Positions 25,616 through 36,244 are shown, counted from the first letter of the stretch. The stretch: DNA of 64,000 nucleotides from Candidatus Faecousia excrementipullorum (GCA_018712825.1 DVGG01000046.1:37344-101343), one strand, 5' to 3'. Notes: a model not told the origin generated them from the sequence alone. Made by a program: numbers and translations.

Positions 25616-26140
25616 ATGAAACACTTTTTGATTGTGGTGGATATGCAAAAGGACTTTGTGGACGGGGCTTTGGGAACCCCGGAAGCTCAGGCCATTGTCC
25701 CGGCGGTGGCGGAGAAAATCCGCAGCTTTTCCGGGGAGATTTTTGCCACCCTGGACACCCACGGGGAAGATTACCTCTCCACAAAAGAGGGACAGGCCCT
25801 GCCGGTGCCCCACTGTATCAAAGGCACCCCCGGCTGGGAGCTGAACTCCCAGGTGGCGGCAGCCTTGGAGGAAAAGGGCTACTCACCGGTGGAAAAGCCC
25901 ACCTTCGGTTCTCTGGTGCTGCCGGAATTGCTCCGGAAATCTGCCGGGGAAGAGGCCTTTTCTGTGGAGCTCATTGGACTGTGTACGGACATCTGCGTGG
26001 TTTCCAACGCCCTGCTTCTGAAAGCAAACTTTCCCCAGCAGGACATTCTGGTAGACAGCACCTGCTGCGCCGGAGTCACCCCCCAGAGCCATGATGCAGC
26101 CCTTACCACTATGAAGATGTGCCAGATACAGGTAAAATAA
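25616..26140 (+). CDS. Isochorismatase-family cysteine hydrolase, nicotinamidase-like
   Basis: A 174-residue enzyme with the triad Asp9 (VVDMQKDFV), Lys94 and Cys127 (GLCTDICVVS). Candidate metal ligands are Asp47, His49 and His66 (TLDTHGEDY and PHCIKGTPGW), as in nicotinamidases. It would convert nicotinamide to nicotinate, feeding the pncB product encoded at 43425; the substrate is inferred. ATG 25616 is chosen because AAGGAGG lies seven bases upstream, and ATG 25610 is too close to it. Confidence 0.8.
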   Translation: MKHFLIVVDMQKDFVDGALGTPEAQAIVPAVAEKIRSFSGEIFATLDTHGEDYLSTKEGQALPVPHCIKGTPGWELNSQVAAALEEKGYSPVEKPTFGSLVLPELLRKSAGEEAFSVELIGLCTDICVVSNALLLKANFPQQDILVDSTCCAGVTPQSHDAALTTMKMCQIQVK

Positions 26141-26149
26141 TGCTATACA

Positions 26150-26188
26150 AAATCGGCAGCTGACCCAAAGAAGGCCAGCTGCCGATTT
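26150..26188. terminator. Bidirectional terminator between hydrolase and HdeD-like gene
   Basis: AAATCGGCAGCTG (26150-26162) pairs with CAGCTGCCGATTT (26176-26188) around a 13-nt loop. It ends two convergent genes. Confidence 0.75.
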
Positions 26189-26198
26189 ATCATACATA

Positions 26199-26741
26199 TC
26201 AGAAATTTCTGCCCATGCGGCTGAATGCCATAACCACACTGTCAACACCCAGAAGAATCAGATAAGCCCCGGCAATATAGCGGACGGCGGTCAGGGTAAT
26301 CAGGGGATTGAGGAGCATGAGACAGCCCAGAATCAATCCGATGATGTGGATGACCAGGGAAAAGTAGAAAATTCCGTTGCCTGCTACAAAGCGGATACGG
26401 TTCAGATGGGCCAGCCGGGAGATGCAATGGGCGATGAACCAGATGGGGAACAGTACCGTCAGTACCAGCACGCCGGTACGGGGGTAGACCACCAGCATGA
26501 CACCGGCCATAACGCTGAGAATCCCGGATACCAGGGAGAGCATGGGGCCGAAGCCTGTATACCGCTCCATTTGGATGTAAAGGATAATATCCGCAATCCC
26601 CATCACTACGGCGGATATGCCATAAAGGAAAACCAGGCTGGTAAGCACCAGTTCCGGCTTTGCGAAAGTCAGAATACCCAGTCCAATCAGCAATATGCCA
26701 ATGACCAGCTCCAGCCAGCCAAAACCAGAATGCCTTTTCAT
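26199..26741 (-). CDS. HdeD/DUF308-family membrane protein
   Basis: A 180-residue protein with six predicted TMs in three pairs (LELVIGILLIGLGILTF; LVFLYGISAVVMGIADIIL; and so on), characteristic of DUF308/HdeD proteins linked to acid or stress resistance in enterobacteria. Its start overlaps the ftsH stop (ATGA), so it is co-translated with the membrane protease. A role in membrane stress is inferred from this context only. Confidence 0.8.
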   Translation of the reverse strand: MKRHSGFGWLELVIGILLIGLGILTFAKPELVLTSLVFLYGISAVVMGIADIILYIQMERYTGFGPMLSLVSGILSVMAGVMLVVYPRTGVLVLTVLFPIWFIAHCISRLAHLNRIRFVAGNGIFYFSLVIHIIGLILGCLMLLNPLITLTAVRYIAGAYLILLGVDSVVMAFSRMGRNF

Positions 26742-28564
26742 TGCTTCATTCCTCCTGTCAGGATTTCCATAAATTCCTCGCCGGTGATGGTCTCCTTGCT
26801 GTAAAGATACTGGGCCAGGGCATCCAGCTTGTCCTTGTTTTCGGTGAGAATCTTTTTGGCCTTTTCATGCTGCTGCTTTACCAACTCCACAACCTTCTGG
26901 TCAATCTCCCGCTGGGTCTGGGGAGAGCAGGCAAGAGCGCTGTCTCCACCCAGATACTGATTGGTGACGGTCTCCAGGGCCACCATGTCAAAATCCTGGG
27001 TCATGCCATAGCGGGTAATCATAGCCCGGGCCAGCTTGGTGGCCTGCTCAATGTCGTTGGAGGCGCCGGTGGTGTAGGTGCCGAAGGTGACCTCCTCTGC
27101 AGCCCGTCCGCCGGTGTAGGTGGCAATCTTGTTTTCAATCTCCTCCCGGGTCAGAAGGTACTTGTCTCCGGTATCCACTTGCATGGTGTAGCCCAGAGCA
27201 CCGGAGGTGCGGGGGATGATGGTGATTTTCTGCACCGGAGCGCTATGGCTCTGGAGGGCTGCCACCAGGGCGTGACCAATCTCGTGATAGGCAACAATTT
27301 TCTTTTCCTGGTCAGAAAGCACGGCGTTTTTCTTCTGATAGCCTGCAATGACCACTTCAATACTCTCCTCCAGGTCGGCCTGGTTTACAACGGTACGTCC
27401 GTTGCGCACCGCCCGCAGGGCGGCTTCGTTGATGATATTTGCCAGTTCTGCGCCGGAGGCACCGGCGGCCATCCGGGCGATGGTGTGCAGGTCCACATCC
27501 TCGGCGGCCCTGATTTTTCTGGCGTGTACCTTGAGAATTGCCTCCCGGCCCTTCAAATCCGGCAGCTCCACCGGCACCCGGCGGTCAAAACGCCCGGGGC
27601 GGGTGAGGGCGGGGTCCAGAGACTCCGGCCGGTTGGTGGCGGCCAGAATGATGACACCGGTGTTCTCCTCGAAGCCGTCCATCTCCGTCAGCAGCTGGTT
27701 CAGGGTCTGCTCCCGCTCATCGTTGCCCCCTACGTTCCCGGCGGAGCGCTTCTGACCGATGGCGTCAATTTCGTCGATGAATACGATACAGGGGGCTTTT
27801 TCCTTGGCTTGCCGGAACAAATCCCGGACCTTGGAGGCGCCCATGCCCACAAACATCTCCACAAACTCGGAACCGGAGATGGAGAAGAAGGGTACATTGG
27901 CCTCGCCGGCTACCGCCTTGGCCAGCATGGTTTTGCCGGTACCCGGAGGGCCTACCAGCAAAAGACCTTTGGGCATGGAAGCACCGGCTTCCGAGTATTT
28001 TCCCGGATTGTGGAGGTAGTCCACAATTTCGGAAAGACTCTCTTTGGCCTCGTCCTCACCGGCCACATCGGAGAATTTGATACCTTTGGTGGATTGTACA
28101 TATACCTTGGCATTGCTCTTTCCCATGCCGAAGGCCATGGAGTCCTTGCCGCCCATCTGCTGCATCATTTTCTTGGACATATAATTTCCCAGCAGAGCAA
28201 AGATGACCAGCGGCAGGATGAAAGTCAGCAGGAAACTCCAGATGGGGGAGATGGGTTCTTCGATAACCCGGGTAAACTCCGCACCGGAGTCGTAGAGCCG
28301 CTGGGTAAGATTCGGGTCCTCCATGGGTGCTGTTTTGTAGACGGTGAGTCCTTCTTTGTCCGTAAACAGAATCTGAGAATCCTCCACCTGCACGGCGCCG
28401 ATTTGCTTCTGCTGTGTCATTTCCATGAAGGTTCCGTAATCCACCTCTGTCACCTGCCCCCGGGTAAGCAGCGGTGTTACCAGCAGATTGAACAGGAAAA
28501 TAATCAGCAGTACGATACAGTAATAATAAATCAATGGCTTTTTGGGTGATTTTACTTCTTTCAT
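26738..28564 (-). CDS. ftsH: ATP-dependent zinc metalloprotease FtsH
   Basis: 608 residues. TM1 is at about 12-34 and TM2 at about 107-128, with a small external domain between. The AAA+ module has Walker A GPPGTGKT (205-212), Walker B VFIDE (261-265) and the second region of homology [20 protein letters not shown]. The M41 protease has HEIGH at 427-431. It degrades misfolded and regulatory membrane proteins. ATG 28564 is chosen because the residues after it match the family N-terminus; it overlaps the stop of the coiled-coil gene. A longer frame adds 62 non-conserved residues. Confidence 0.95.
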   Translation of the reverse strand: MKEVKSPKKPLIYYYCIVLLIIFLFNLLVTPLLTRGQVTEVDYGTFMEMTQQKQIGAVQVEDSQILFTDKEGLTVYKTAPMEDPNLTQRLYDSGAEFTRVIEEPISPIWSFLLTFILPLVIFALLGNYMSKKMMQQMGGKDSMAFGMGKSNAKVYVQSTKGIKFSDVAGEDEAKESLSEIVDYLHNPGKYSEAGASMPKGLLLVGPPGTGKTMLAKAVAGEANVPFFSISGSEFVEMFVGMGASKVRDLFRQAKEKAPCIVFIDEIDAIGQKRSAGNVGGNDEREQTLNQLLTEMDGFEENTGVIILAATNRPESLDPALTRPGRFDRRVPVELPDLKGREAILKVHARKIRAAEDVDLHTIARMAAGASGAELANIINEAALRAVRNGRTVVNQADLEESIEVVIAGYQKKNAVLSDQEKKIVAYHEIGHALVAALQSHSAPVQKITIIPRTSGALGYTMQVDTGDKYLLTREEIENKIATYTGGRAAEEVTFGTYTTGASNDIEQATKLARAMITRYGMTQDFDMVALETVTNQYLGGDSALACSPQTQREIDQKVVELVKQQHEKAKKILTENKDKLDALAQYLYSKETITGEEFMEILTGGMKQ

Positions 28565-28992
28565 AAGGGTTTCCTTCTTTCTTCCGGTTGTGTGGATTGG
28601 GCGGCCATGGCCTCCATGGCCAGAAGCAATGCACGGTTTGCAGCCTGTATGGAAAAGTCCAGGGCATACTCTGCCAGAAGGATTTTTTCCTCGGCCTCCT
28701 GCTCCTGCGCTGCCTCCGGGGAAGGGTAAGCCTGCAGGTCTGCCTTGCACTGGTGTATGACGGTTTCAATTTGATCGTAGGTGTGGGAGATGGTGCCCAC
28801 AATCCCGGAGCGGGAGAGCTGCAGCCTGTTTTTCAGAGCCAGCTCATTTTCTTCACATTCCCGCTTCAGCCCCTCTATGGCCTGCTGTAATTGTGCATGG
28901 TTATCGTGTTGGCTCAGCTGTATCCGGGCGAGCAGCCGGGTAATCTGCTCTTCCAACTCATAGAGCTTGATGGATAGAATTTCCTGTGCCAC
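28561..28992 (-). CDS. Coiled-coil protein of unknown function upstream of ftsH
   Basis: A 143-residue, mostly helical protein (LYELEEQITRLLARIQLSQ ... LQQAIEGLKRECEENELALKN) with heptad patterns and an Ala-rich C-terminal helix. It has no signal peptide or TM segment. GTG 28992 is the best start, with AAGGGGG eight bases upstream; the ATG at 29043 lies in the promoter. Its stop overlaps the ftsH start (ATGA), so the two are made together. It may be an FtsH adaptor or a structural protein. I do not recognise the family. Confidence 0.6.
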   Translation of the reverse strand: MAQEILSIKLYELEEQITRLLARIQLSQHDNHAQLQQAIEGLKRECEENELALKNRLQLSRSGIVGTISHTYDQIETVIHQCKADLQAYPSPEAAQEQEAEEKILLAEYALDFSIQAANRALLLAMEAMAAQSTQPEERRKPL

Positions 28993-29014
28993 ATCTGCAC
29001 CCCCTTTTGGGTAT

Positions 29015-29043
29015 ATTGTAAAGCCGTAGAATTGCGGATACAA
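29015..29043 (-). promoter_or_regulatory. Promoter of the coiled-coil/ftsH/HdeD operon
   Basis: Minus-strand TTGTAT (29043-29038), 17-bp spacer, TACAAT (29020-29015), about 22 bp before GTG 28992. Confidence 0.55.
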
Positions 29044-29070
29044 TAATCACACCGGGGACGGTGTATAGAC

Positions 29071-29109
29071 AAAAATGCCAAAGTGTAAAGATACCTTACA
29101 CTTTGGCAT
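29071..29109 (-). terminator. Perfect inverted repeat, terminator of the TetR-family gene
   Basis: Two 14-bp arms (29075-29088 and 29096-29109) pair perfectly around a 7-nt loop. The minus direction ends in Ts. As an AT-rich palindrome close to the operon promoter at 29015-29043 it could also act as an operator. Confidence 0.65.
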
Positions 29110-29124
29110 AATGAAAACCCTATG

Positions 29125-29667
29125 TTATTTCTGCCCTTGGGGTGGAATCCCCTTGGTCATGAGGCGGTAGACCACATCCACAATCTGATCCAGGTTGTCC
29201 GTATCCTGTTCGCTCCACTCCTGAAGCAGCCCCAGAATGGCCAGACTGTGATACCGGGATATGATTTTCACTTCTGAGATACTGCACTGGGCGTATAAAT
29301 TTTTCCGCTCGGCAGCCATGAGGAAAAACTGCTGGAGATATCTGCGCAGAAGCCCTTCCAATTCGGCTTGATAGCTGGTGCCAATGCCCCGTTTGATATA
29401 AGGGGAGATATGCACCGCCATCACCAGAAAACACCGCAGCCCCTCCCGGGCATCCTCGTGGGCCATACTCTCTTCCAGAACCTGGGCAGACCGTTTCTCC
29501 AGCATCCAGCGAAACAGATCGGGAATGTCCTCAAAGTGGTAATAAAAGCTCTGCCTGGTAATGTGGCATTGCTCCACAATGTCTTTGACGGTCAGCTTTT
29601 TCACATGATTCTGGCTCAACAGCGTCATGGCTGCTTTTGCAATGGTTTCCTTCATGTCCCCGGGCAT
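29125..29667 (-). CDS. TetR-family transcriptional regulator
   Basis: A 180-residue regulator. The N-terminal HTH is clear (LTVKDIVEQCHITRQSFYYHFEDIPDLFRW). The C-terminal ligand-binding helices are unassigned. It resembles the DhaS/TetR-like subgroup with a TetR_C_33-type end, but this is uncertain. It lies upstream of and on the same strand as the ftsH operon, and divergent to uvrB. Targets are unknown. Confidence 0.85.
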   Translation of the reverse strand: MPGDMKETIAKAAMTLLSQNHVKKLTVKDIVEQCHITRQSFYYHFEDIPDLFRWMLEKRSAQVLEESMAHEDAREGLRCFLVMAVHISPYIKRGIGTSYQAELEGLLRRYLQQFFLMAAERKNLYAQCSISEVKIISRYHSLAILGLLQEWSEQDTDNLDQIVDVVYRLMTKGIPPQGQK

Positions 29668-29809
29668 AGCCTTTTCACCCCTGTGGCTGTAATTATGGAA
29701 TGATTATAACATCCCACCAGGGCAAATACAATACCGATTCCAGGGATTGAAAGAAAACAAATGTTCGCAAAATTCCCGGAAGAGGATTCCCTTTTTGTGG
29801 AATGTATGC

Positions 29810-29815
29810 TATAAT
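29810..29815 (+). promoter_or_regulatory. -10 box of the uvrB promoter
   Basis: TATAAT at 29810-29815, with a weak TTCCCT 17 bp upstream (29787-29792). The 29668-29869 gap holds divergent promoters of tetR and uvrB and no gene. Confidence 0.45.
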
Positions 29816-29869
29816 ATAAAACAAACCACGTGACTTGGAAGTTACGAAAAAGGAGGTTCGGAAGCCGGC

Positions 29870-31837
29870 ATGGATCATTTTCAGTTGGTTTCTTCATACC
29901 GGCCTTCCGGCGATCAGCCGGAGGCCATTGCAAAACTGTCCCAGGGGATTGAACTGGGGCTGCGGGAGCAGACCCTTCTGGGCGTGACCGGCTCCGGTAA
30001 GACCTTTACCATGGCCTCCATCATTGAAAAGGTAAACCGCCCCACCTTGGTGCTGGCCCATAACAAAACCCTGGCAGCTCAGCTTTGTTCCGAGTTCCGG
30101 GAGTTTTTCCCCAACAATGCAGTGGAGTACTTTATCTCCTACTACGACTATTACCAGCCGGAGGCCTATATTGCCCATACGGATACCTATATCGAGAAGG
30201 ACTCGGCGGTGAATGAGGAGATTGACCGGCTGCGCCACAGCGCTACCTCCGCCCTTTTTGAGCGGCGGGATGTGATTGTGGTGTCCTCTGTCAGCTGCCT
30301 GTACGGTCTGGGCGACCCCATCGACTATAAAAGCATGGTGATTTCCCTGCGGGTAGGGCAGCAGCGTCCCATGGACGAGATTCTGAAAAAACTGGCGGAA
30401 ATCCGGTATGAGCGGAACGACCTGGATTTTTCCAGAAACAAATTCCGGGTCCGGGGGGATACCCTGGAGGTGTATCCGGCATACTGGGCCGGACGGGCCA
30501 TCCGGGTGGAGTTCTTCGGGGATGAGATTGACCGGATTTCGGAGATCAATGCGGTCTCCGGCATGGTGGAGCGGTATGTGGAGCATGTGGCCATTTACCC
30601 CGCCAGCCACTATGTGGCCTCCCGGGAGAAGCTGGAACGGGCTATCCGGGAGATTACCCGGGAATGTGACGCCCAGGTGGAGCTGTTCCGCTCCCAGGAC
30701 AAGCTGCTGGAAGCCCAGCGGATTGCCCAGCGGACAGCCTACGACATTGAAATGCTGACAGAAATCGGATTTTGTACCGGCATTGAAAACTATTCCCGGG
30801 TGATTCAGGGCAGAGCCCCGGGGACGCCCCCCACAACCCTTCTGGATTACTTCCCCAAGGACTTTCTCATGTTCATAGACGAGAGCCACGTGACCCTGCC
30901 CCAGTGCCGGGCCATGTATGCAGGAGACCGGAGCCGGAAGGATTCTCTGGTGAATTATGGCTTCCGGCTGCCCTCTGCCTACGATAACCGCCCCTTGAAT
31001 TTTGAGGAGTTCGACAGCAAAATCAACCAGGTGGTGTATGTGTCCGCCACCCCCGGGGACTATGAGCGGACCCGGTCTGCCCAGACGGTGGAGCAGGTCA
31101 TCCGCCCCACGGGCCTTCTGGACCCGAAAATTGAAATTCATCCTATCGAGGGCCAGATTGACCACCTGATTGGCCAGATCAACGACCGGGCCGCCCGGAA
31201 TGAGCGGGTGCTGGTGACTACCCTCACCAAGAAAATGGCAGAGGATTTGACGGTCTACCTGCAAAAAGCCGGTATCAAGGTGCGCTATATGCACTCGGAT
31301 GTGGGGGCCATGGAGCGGATGGAGATTATCAGGGATTTGCGGATGGCAAAGTTCGATGTGCTGGTGGGCATCAACCTGCTGCGGGAAGGCCTGGACCTGC
31401 CGGAGGTCAGTTTGGTGGCCATTCTGGATGCGGACAAGGAAGGCTTCCTCCGCTCCGAAACCAGCCTGATTCAGACCATCGGCCGGGCAGCCCGAAATGC
31501 CCAGGGCCTGGTGATTATGTATGCCGACCGGGTCACCCCCTCCATGCAGGCGGCCATCAGCGAAACCAAGCGCCGCCGCCAGATTCAGGATGCCTACAAC
31601 AAAGCCCATGGCATCGAGCCCAAGACCGTCATCAAATCCGTCCGGGATTTGATTGAGATTTCCTCCTCCACCGGTGAGAAGAAGGGCAGAAACGGCATCA
31701 AGATGACCAAGGCGGAAAAGGAGAAGGAGATTGCCCGGCTGGAAAAGCAGATGAAGGAAGCTGCAAGGATGATGGAGTACGAGTACGCCGCCGTACTCCG
31801 GGACCAGATCATCCAGCTTCGGGGCAACGGAATTTAA
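29870..31837 (+). CDS. uvrB: Excinuclease ABC subunit B
   Basis: 655 residues. It has Walker [11 protein letters not shown], the damage-probing beta-hairpin [20 protein letters not shown], the helicase core with DESHVTLPQ and the QTIGRAARN motif VI, and the C-terminal UvrC-binding UVR motif ([20 protein letters not shown]). It is complete and of normal length. AAAGGAGG precedes ATG 29870. It works with UvrA (encoded at 20850) and UvrC (not in this window). Confidence 0.97.
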   Translation: MDHFQLVSSYRPSGDQPEAIAKLSQGIELGLREQTLLGVTGSGKTFTMASIIEKVNRPTLVLAHNKTLAAQLCSEFREFFPNNAVEYFISYYDYYQPEAYIAHTDTYIEKDSAVNEEIDRLRHSATSALFERRDVIVVSSVSCLYGLGDPIDYKSMVISLRVGQQRPMDEILKKLAEIRYERNDLDFSRNKFRVRGDTLEVYPAYWAGRAIRVEFFGDEIDRISEINAVSGMVERYVEHVAIYPASHYVASREKLERAIREITRECDAQVELFRSQDKLLEAQRIAQRTAYDIEMLTEIGFCTGIENYSRVIQGRAPGTPPTTLLDYFPKDFLMFIDESHVTLPQCRAMYAGDRSRKDSLVNYGFRLPSAYDNRPLNFEEFDSKINQVVYVSATPGDYERTRSAQTVEQVIRPTGLLDPKIEIHPIEGQIDHLIGQINDRAARNERVLVTTLTKKMAEDLTVYLQKAGIKVRYMHSDVGAMERMEIIRDLRMAKFDVLVGINLLREGLDLPEVSLVAILDADKEGFLRSETSLIQTIGRAARNAQGLVIMYADRVTPSMQAAISETKRRRQIQDAYNKAHGIEPKTVIKSVRDLIEISSSTGEKKGRNGIKMTKAEKEKEIARLEKQMKEAARMMEYEYAAVLRDQIIQLRGNGI

Positions 31838-31838
31838 G

Positions 31839-31876
31839 AAAAGGAGCTGTGTGCAGTGCATACAGCTCCTTTTTAA
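31839..31876 (+). terminator. uvrB terminator
   Basis: AAAAGGAGCTGT (31839-31850) pairs with ACAGCTCCTTTT (31862-31873) and is followed by TTAAC. Confidence 0.75.
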
Positions 31877-31985
31877 CAAAGAAGAAAAACTTTTGCAATC
31901 CCTGGGCAATATTCACAGTTTGTTCCTGAATAACAGTTTTTCCATGCTATAATAACAGTAGTAAGTCATTCAGGGGGAATGAAAT

Positions 31986-32687
31986 ATGGCGTTTGTAGAA
32001 TTTCGGAATGTAGAGAAGATTTATCACACCGGCGAGGTGGATATCCAGGCGCTGCACGATACCAGCTTTACCATTGAAGAAGGGGAGCTGGTGGTCATTG
32101 TGGGCCCTTCCGGTGCAGGCAAGACCACTTTGCTGAATATATTGGGAGGCATGGACAGCCTTTCCGGGGGAAAAGTGTTTTTGGACGGACGGGAGATTTC
32201 CGGCCTTTCCAAGCGGCAGCTGACCCAGTACCGCCGTCAGGATGTGGGCTTTGTGTTCCAGTTTTATAACCTGCTGGGGAACCTGACTGCTTTGGAGAAT
32301 GTGGAGCTTGCCAACCAGATTTGCAAAAATCCTCTGGATGCAAAGCAGGTGCTTGTGGATGTGGGGCTGGAAGACCGACTCAAGAACTTCCCCAGCCAGC
32401 TGTCCGGCGGCGAGCAGCAGAGAGTGGCCATCGCCAGAGCCCTGGCCAAGAATCCCAAGCTTCTTTTGTGCGATGAGCCCACCGGCGCTTTGGACTACCA
32501 GACCGGCAAGGCCATCTTGCAGCTTTTGCAGGACACCGGCAGAAAAACCGGTATGACCATCATCATCATCACCCACAACAGCGCCTTGACCGCCATGGCT
32601 GACCGGGTTATCCGGGTGAAAAACGGCACGGTGGTATCGGAGACCCTGAACGAACACCCACAAAGTATTTCGGAGATTGAATGGTAA
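31986..32687 (+). CDS. ABC transporter ATP-binding protein (MacB/LolD type)
   Basis: A 233-residue ATPase with GPSGAGKTT Walker [19 protein letters not shown]-loop, [16 protein letters not shown] signature, [11 protein letters not shown]alker B and an ITHN H-loop. It is the partner of the 1159-codon permease, whose start overlaps its stop. A TATAAT at 31948-31953 is a likely -10 box. It is distinct from the first ABC module at 353, but of the same family. Confidence 0.92.
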   Translation: MAFVEFRNVEKIYHTGEVDIQALHDTSFTIEEGELVVIVGPSGAGKTTLLNILGGMDSLSGGKVFLDGREISGLSKRQLTQYRRQDVGFVFQFYNLLGNLTALENVELANQICKNPLDAKQVLVDVGLEDRLKNFPSQLSGGEQQRVAIARALAKNPKLLLCDEPTGALDYQTGKAILQLLQDTGRKTGMTIIIITHNSALTAMADRVIRVKNGTVVSETLNEHPQSISEIEW

Positions 32688-35600
32688 TGAAAAAGAACAT
32701 GATGCGAAGAAACCTGTGGCGTTCCATACGGAAATCCATGGGCCGGTATATTGCCATTATGTCGATTATTGCATTGGGTGCCGGCCTGTTTGTGGGACTG
32801 TTGTCCAGCAAGATTTCCATGATGGAAACAGCCGGGAATTATATGGACACTCAGAATATGTACGACCTGACCCTGCTCAATGACTATGGCTGGAGCCTGG
32901 AGCAGGTGGAGGCGGTAAAAGAGCTTCCCCAGGTGGTGGATGTGGAAGGGACCGTCTATGTGGATGTAATCGGTACGGTGGGAGATTCCCAGACCGAGGC
33001 GGTTTACGAGGTTTATTCCATCCCCCAGGAGGTAAATGAGGTATATCTTCTGGAAGGCCGGATGCCGGAGGCCCCCAACGAATGTCTGGCAGATGCCAAC
33101 CTCCAGGACAGAACTGCCCTGAACGACCAATTCCGGATTGCAGACACCAATGAGGCGGAAACGCTGGAAAGCCTCAACTGCCAGACCTTCACCATTGTAG
33201 GCTATGTTTCCTCTCCGCTGTTTATGGACATGAACCGGAACAACACCACCCTGGGAAACGGCTCCGTGACTTCCAATATCTACATACCCTGGGATGCCTT
33301 TGATGTGGACTACTATTCCCGGATAGATGTCACTGTCGCCGGGGACTACGAGGCCTACACAGATGAATACAATCAGGCAATGGATAACCTTTCTGAGGAG
33401 ATAAAACCCCAGATACAGGTTTTGGCCCAGGAACGGTATGAAAGTCTCCTTTCCGATGGCTGGGAGGAATACAACCAGGGCCTTGCCGAGTATGAGGACG
33501 GCCTGAAGACCTACAACGAAGGCAAACAGGAGGCAGAGCAGGCGCTTAAGGATGCAAAGAATGCGCTGCTGGAAGGAGAGCAGGAACTGGAGGACAACCA
33601 GAAACTGCTGGATGACGGCGCCGTGCAGCTCCAGGAGGGCCTGGAGCTTCTGGAGCGGAACAAAAAGGACCTGGAGGATGGCCAGAAGGAGCTGGATGCC
33701 AAGAAAGAGTCGGTTTCCTGGCAGCTTGCCCAGGCCAGACAGGAACTGGAAGAAAACGAGAAAACCGTAAACGATAGCCTTGCCAAGGTGGAGGACGGAC
33801 TTACCCAGCTGACCTCCGGCTTGCAGCAGCTGGATTCGGGTATTCTCCAAATGGAAATGCTGGTAAACGGTATGGACTCTGCGATCCGCATTGCAGAAAA
33901 GATGATTGCCGATACGGACAACGCCATTGCTCTGGCTCAGGAAGCACTGGATAAGGCCAAGGAAGAAGAAATCCTGGACGAAGCACTGCTGCAAAGACTG
34001 CAGGAGGAACTGGACAATCTGGTGGCTTCCCGGGAGTGGTATATCCAGGAGTTTGAGCGGCTGAAAGAGCAGGCAGAACCGCTGCGGCAGCGGCTGGACG
34101 ACCTGAAGCAGCAGCGGGATGACTTGCAGGCCCAGAAGACCGACCTGGAAAGCACACGGCAAACCCTTCTGGCAGCCCAGGCGGAAATCGAAGCAGGATA
34201 TACGGAACTGGAAAACCAGTCTGCCCAGGCCCAGACGGAGCTTGCCAACGCCCAGAAGCAGATTGACGACGGCAATGCCCAGTTAGAGCAGGGACAGAAA
34301 GAATTGGAACAGAAGCAGCAGGAGCTGGAATCGGGCAGAATCGCCCTGGAAGAGGGCCGGAAGGAACTGGAACAGGGCTGGGAAGAGTACCGCCAGGGCG
34401 AAGCAGACACCCGGAAGGAGCTGGAGGAGGGCTACCAGGAGCTGGAAGACGCCCGCGTCCAGCTGGAAGACGCAAAAGCCACCCTGGAGGATATGAAGGA
34501 GCCCTCCGTATATATCCTGACCCGGGAATCCAATGCAGGCTACCTGGGTGTGAGCAGCAACTCTGACATTGTGGCAGGTGTGTCCCGGGTGTTCCCGGCG
34601 TTCTTCCTTCTGGTGGCGGCTCTTGTGTGTATTACCACCATGACCCGTATGGTGGAAGAAGAGCGGACCCAGATTGGCACATTGAAGGCTCTGGGCTACG
34701 GCAACGGAGCCATTATCGGAAAATACTTGTTCTATGCCGGAAGTGCGGCGGTGCTGGGCTGCGGCATCGGCGTGGTGGTGGGAAGCATTGTATTCCCCCA
34801 GATTATCTGGACGGCCTACAGCCTGATACTGACCCTCAAGCCCAACCTGGATATTGTGTTCAATATCCCCCTGTGCGTAGGGGTTGTGGCGGTGTATACG
34901 GCGCTGATGCTCCTGGTGACCTGGTATTCCTGTCGGGTTGAGCTGCGGGAAGTGCCTGCGGAACTGGTGCGCCCCAAGACACCTGCCGGGGGCAAGAAGA
35001 TTCTTTTGGAGTACATCCCCCTTTGGAAGCACTTGCGGTTCCTGGATAAGGTGATGCTGCGGAACATTTTCCGCTACCGCCAGCGGCTGCTTATGATGAT
35101 TGTGGGCATTTGCGGCTGTACGGCTTTGCTGGTGACCGGTTTTGGCATCGGCGACTCCATCAAGGATATCGTATCCTACCAGTTTGAGGAAGTAACCCTG
35201 TATGATTTGCAGGTGCAGTTTGGAGACAGCCTCACACCTGAGGAGGAGCAGCAGATAACCAAGAAAATGCAGGATAACATTTCTGCCATTTCCTTCGTCC
35301 ACCAGTCCACAGCGGATCTGGAATTTGGAGATAAGACCAACAGCGTAAACCTGCTGGTAGGCGGCGAGGATATGGGACAGTTCTTCGACCTGCACGATGG
35401 CAGCAAGACACTGTCCCTGCCGGGGGACGGGGAAGCCCTTGTCTCTGTAGGCGTCGCAGAGCTTCTGGACATTTCCGCCGGAGATGAGATTGTGGTGCGC
35501 AACGCAGACTCGGAAGCCCTGCATCTTACGGTATCGGGCGTCTTTGATAACCATGTATTCAACTATGTGATTGTCAATCCCCAGACTTATGAGAGCCAGC

Positions 35601-36157
35601 TGGGAGAGGCACCGGAGTATCAGGTGGCCTTTGCCACGGTTTCCGAGGGGAAAGACCCCAGGGTGGTGGGCGCAGACTTTACCGCCTTGAACAATGTGAT
35701 GAATGTGACGGTCAGTGAGGCACTGGCGGATCAGGTGGGCTCCATGCTGGAGGTGCTGGACCTGATTGTGGCCACGGTCATTGTCTGTGCAGCCATTCTT
35801 GCTGTGATTGTCCTTTACAACCTGACCAACATCAATATCACAGAGCGGATGCGGGAGATTGCCACCATCAAGGTGCTGGGCTTCAACAGCTGGGAGACGG
35901 CCCTTTACGTATTCAAGGAGAATCTGATTCTCTCCATATTCGGAGCATTGATTGGCCTTCTGGGCGGTAAACTGCTTCTGGACTTTGTGATGAGCCAGAT
36001 TAAGATTGATATGGTATGGTTTACATCCCGTCTGTTTGCCACCTCACTGCTTTTGTCCGTAGGCATTACGGTCCTGGTAGCTGTACTGGTGGATGTGGTG
36101 CTTTACTACAGATTGGAAAAAATCAATATGGCGGAGGCGTTGAAATCTGCCGAATAA
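32681..36157 (+). CDS. FtsX-family ABC permease with a long periplasmic-type coiled coil
   Basis: A 1158-residue permease. TM1 is near 22-45 and a folded external domain extends to about 240. A coiled coil of roughly 340 residues (about 263-606), rich in ExxLxxGxxxL repeats, is followed by an FtsX unit (about 625-750), a second external domain (about 830-1020) and a final FtsX unit. The coil would project far from the membrane on the outside. ATG 32681 and ATG 32687 are both possible; 32681 has GGAG five bases upstream. Proteins of this form exist in many Firmicutes, with functions in cell-wall or peptide handling largely unknown. Confidence 0.88.
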   Translation: MVMKKNMMRRNLWRSIRKSMGRYIAIMSIIALGAGLFVGLLSSKISMMETAGNYMDTQNMYDLTLLNDYGWSLEQVEAVKELPQVVDVEGTVYVDVIGTVGDSQTEAVYEVYSIPQEVNEVYLLEGRMPEAPNECLADANLQDRTALNDQFRIADTNEAETLESLNCQTFTIVGYVSSPLFMDMNRNNTTLGNGSVTSNIYIPWDAFDVDYYSRIDVTVAGDYEAYTDEYNQAMDNLSEEIKPQIQVLAQERYESLLSDGWEEYNQGLAEYEDGLKTYNEGKQEAEQALKDAKNALLEGEQELEDNQKLLDDGAVQLQEGLELLERNKKDLEDGQKELDAKKESVSWQLAQARQELEENEKTVNDSLAKVEDGLTQLTSGLQQLDSGILQMEMLVNGMDSAIRIAEKMIADTDNAIALAQEALDKAKEEEILDEALLQRLQEELDNLVASREWYIQEFERLKEQAEPLRQRLDDLKQQRDDLQAQKTDLESTRQTLLAAQAEIEAGYTELENQSAQAQTELANAQKQIDDGNAQLEQGQKELEQKQQELESGRIALEEGRKELEQGWEEYRQGEADTRKELEEGYQELEDARVQLEDAKATLEDMKEPSVYILTRESNAGYLGVSSNSDIVAGVSRVFPAFFLLVAALVCITTMTRMVEEERTQIGTLKALGYGNGAIIGKYLFYAGSAAVLGCGIGVVVGSIVFPQIIWTAYSLILTLKPNLDIVFNIPLCVGVVAVYTALMLLVTWYSCRVELREVPAELVRPKTPAGGKKILLEYIPLWKHLRFLDKVMLRNIFRYRQRLLMMIVGICGCTALLVTGFGIGDSIKDIVSYQFEEVTLYDLQVQFGDSLTPEEEQQITKKMQDNISAISFVHQSTADLEFGDKTNSVNLLVGGEDMGQFFDLHDGSKTLSLPGDGEALVSVGVAELLDISAGDEIVVRNADSEALHLTVSGVFDNHVFNYVIVNPQTYESQLGEAPEYQVAFATVSEGKDPRVVGADFTALNNVMNVTVSEALADQVGSMLEVLDLIVATVIVCAAILAVIVLYNLTNINITERMREIATIKVLGFNSWETALYVFKENLILSIFGALIGLLGGKLLLDFVMSQIKIDMVWFTSRLFATSLLLSVGITVLVAVLVDVVLYYRLEKINMAEALKSAE

Positions 36158-36244
36158 ACCGGAGAAAGAAACCTTGATTTTTCCAAAATTGTGTGGTAAT
36201 ATACATCATCGGTGTGGACAAATAAATAAAAGGAAGTCTTATTT

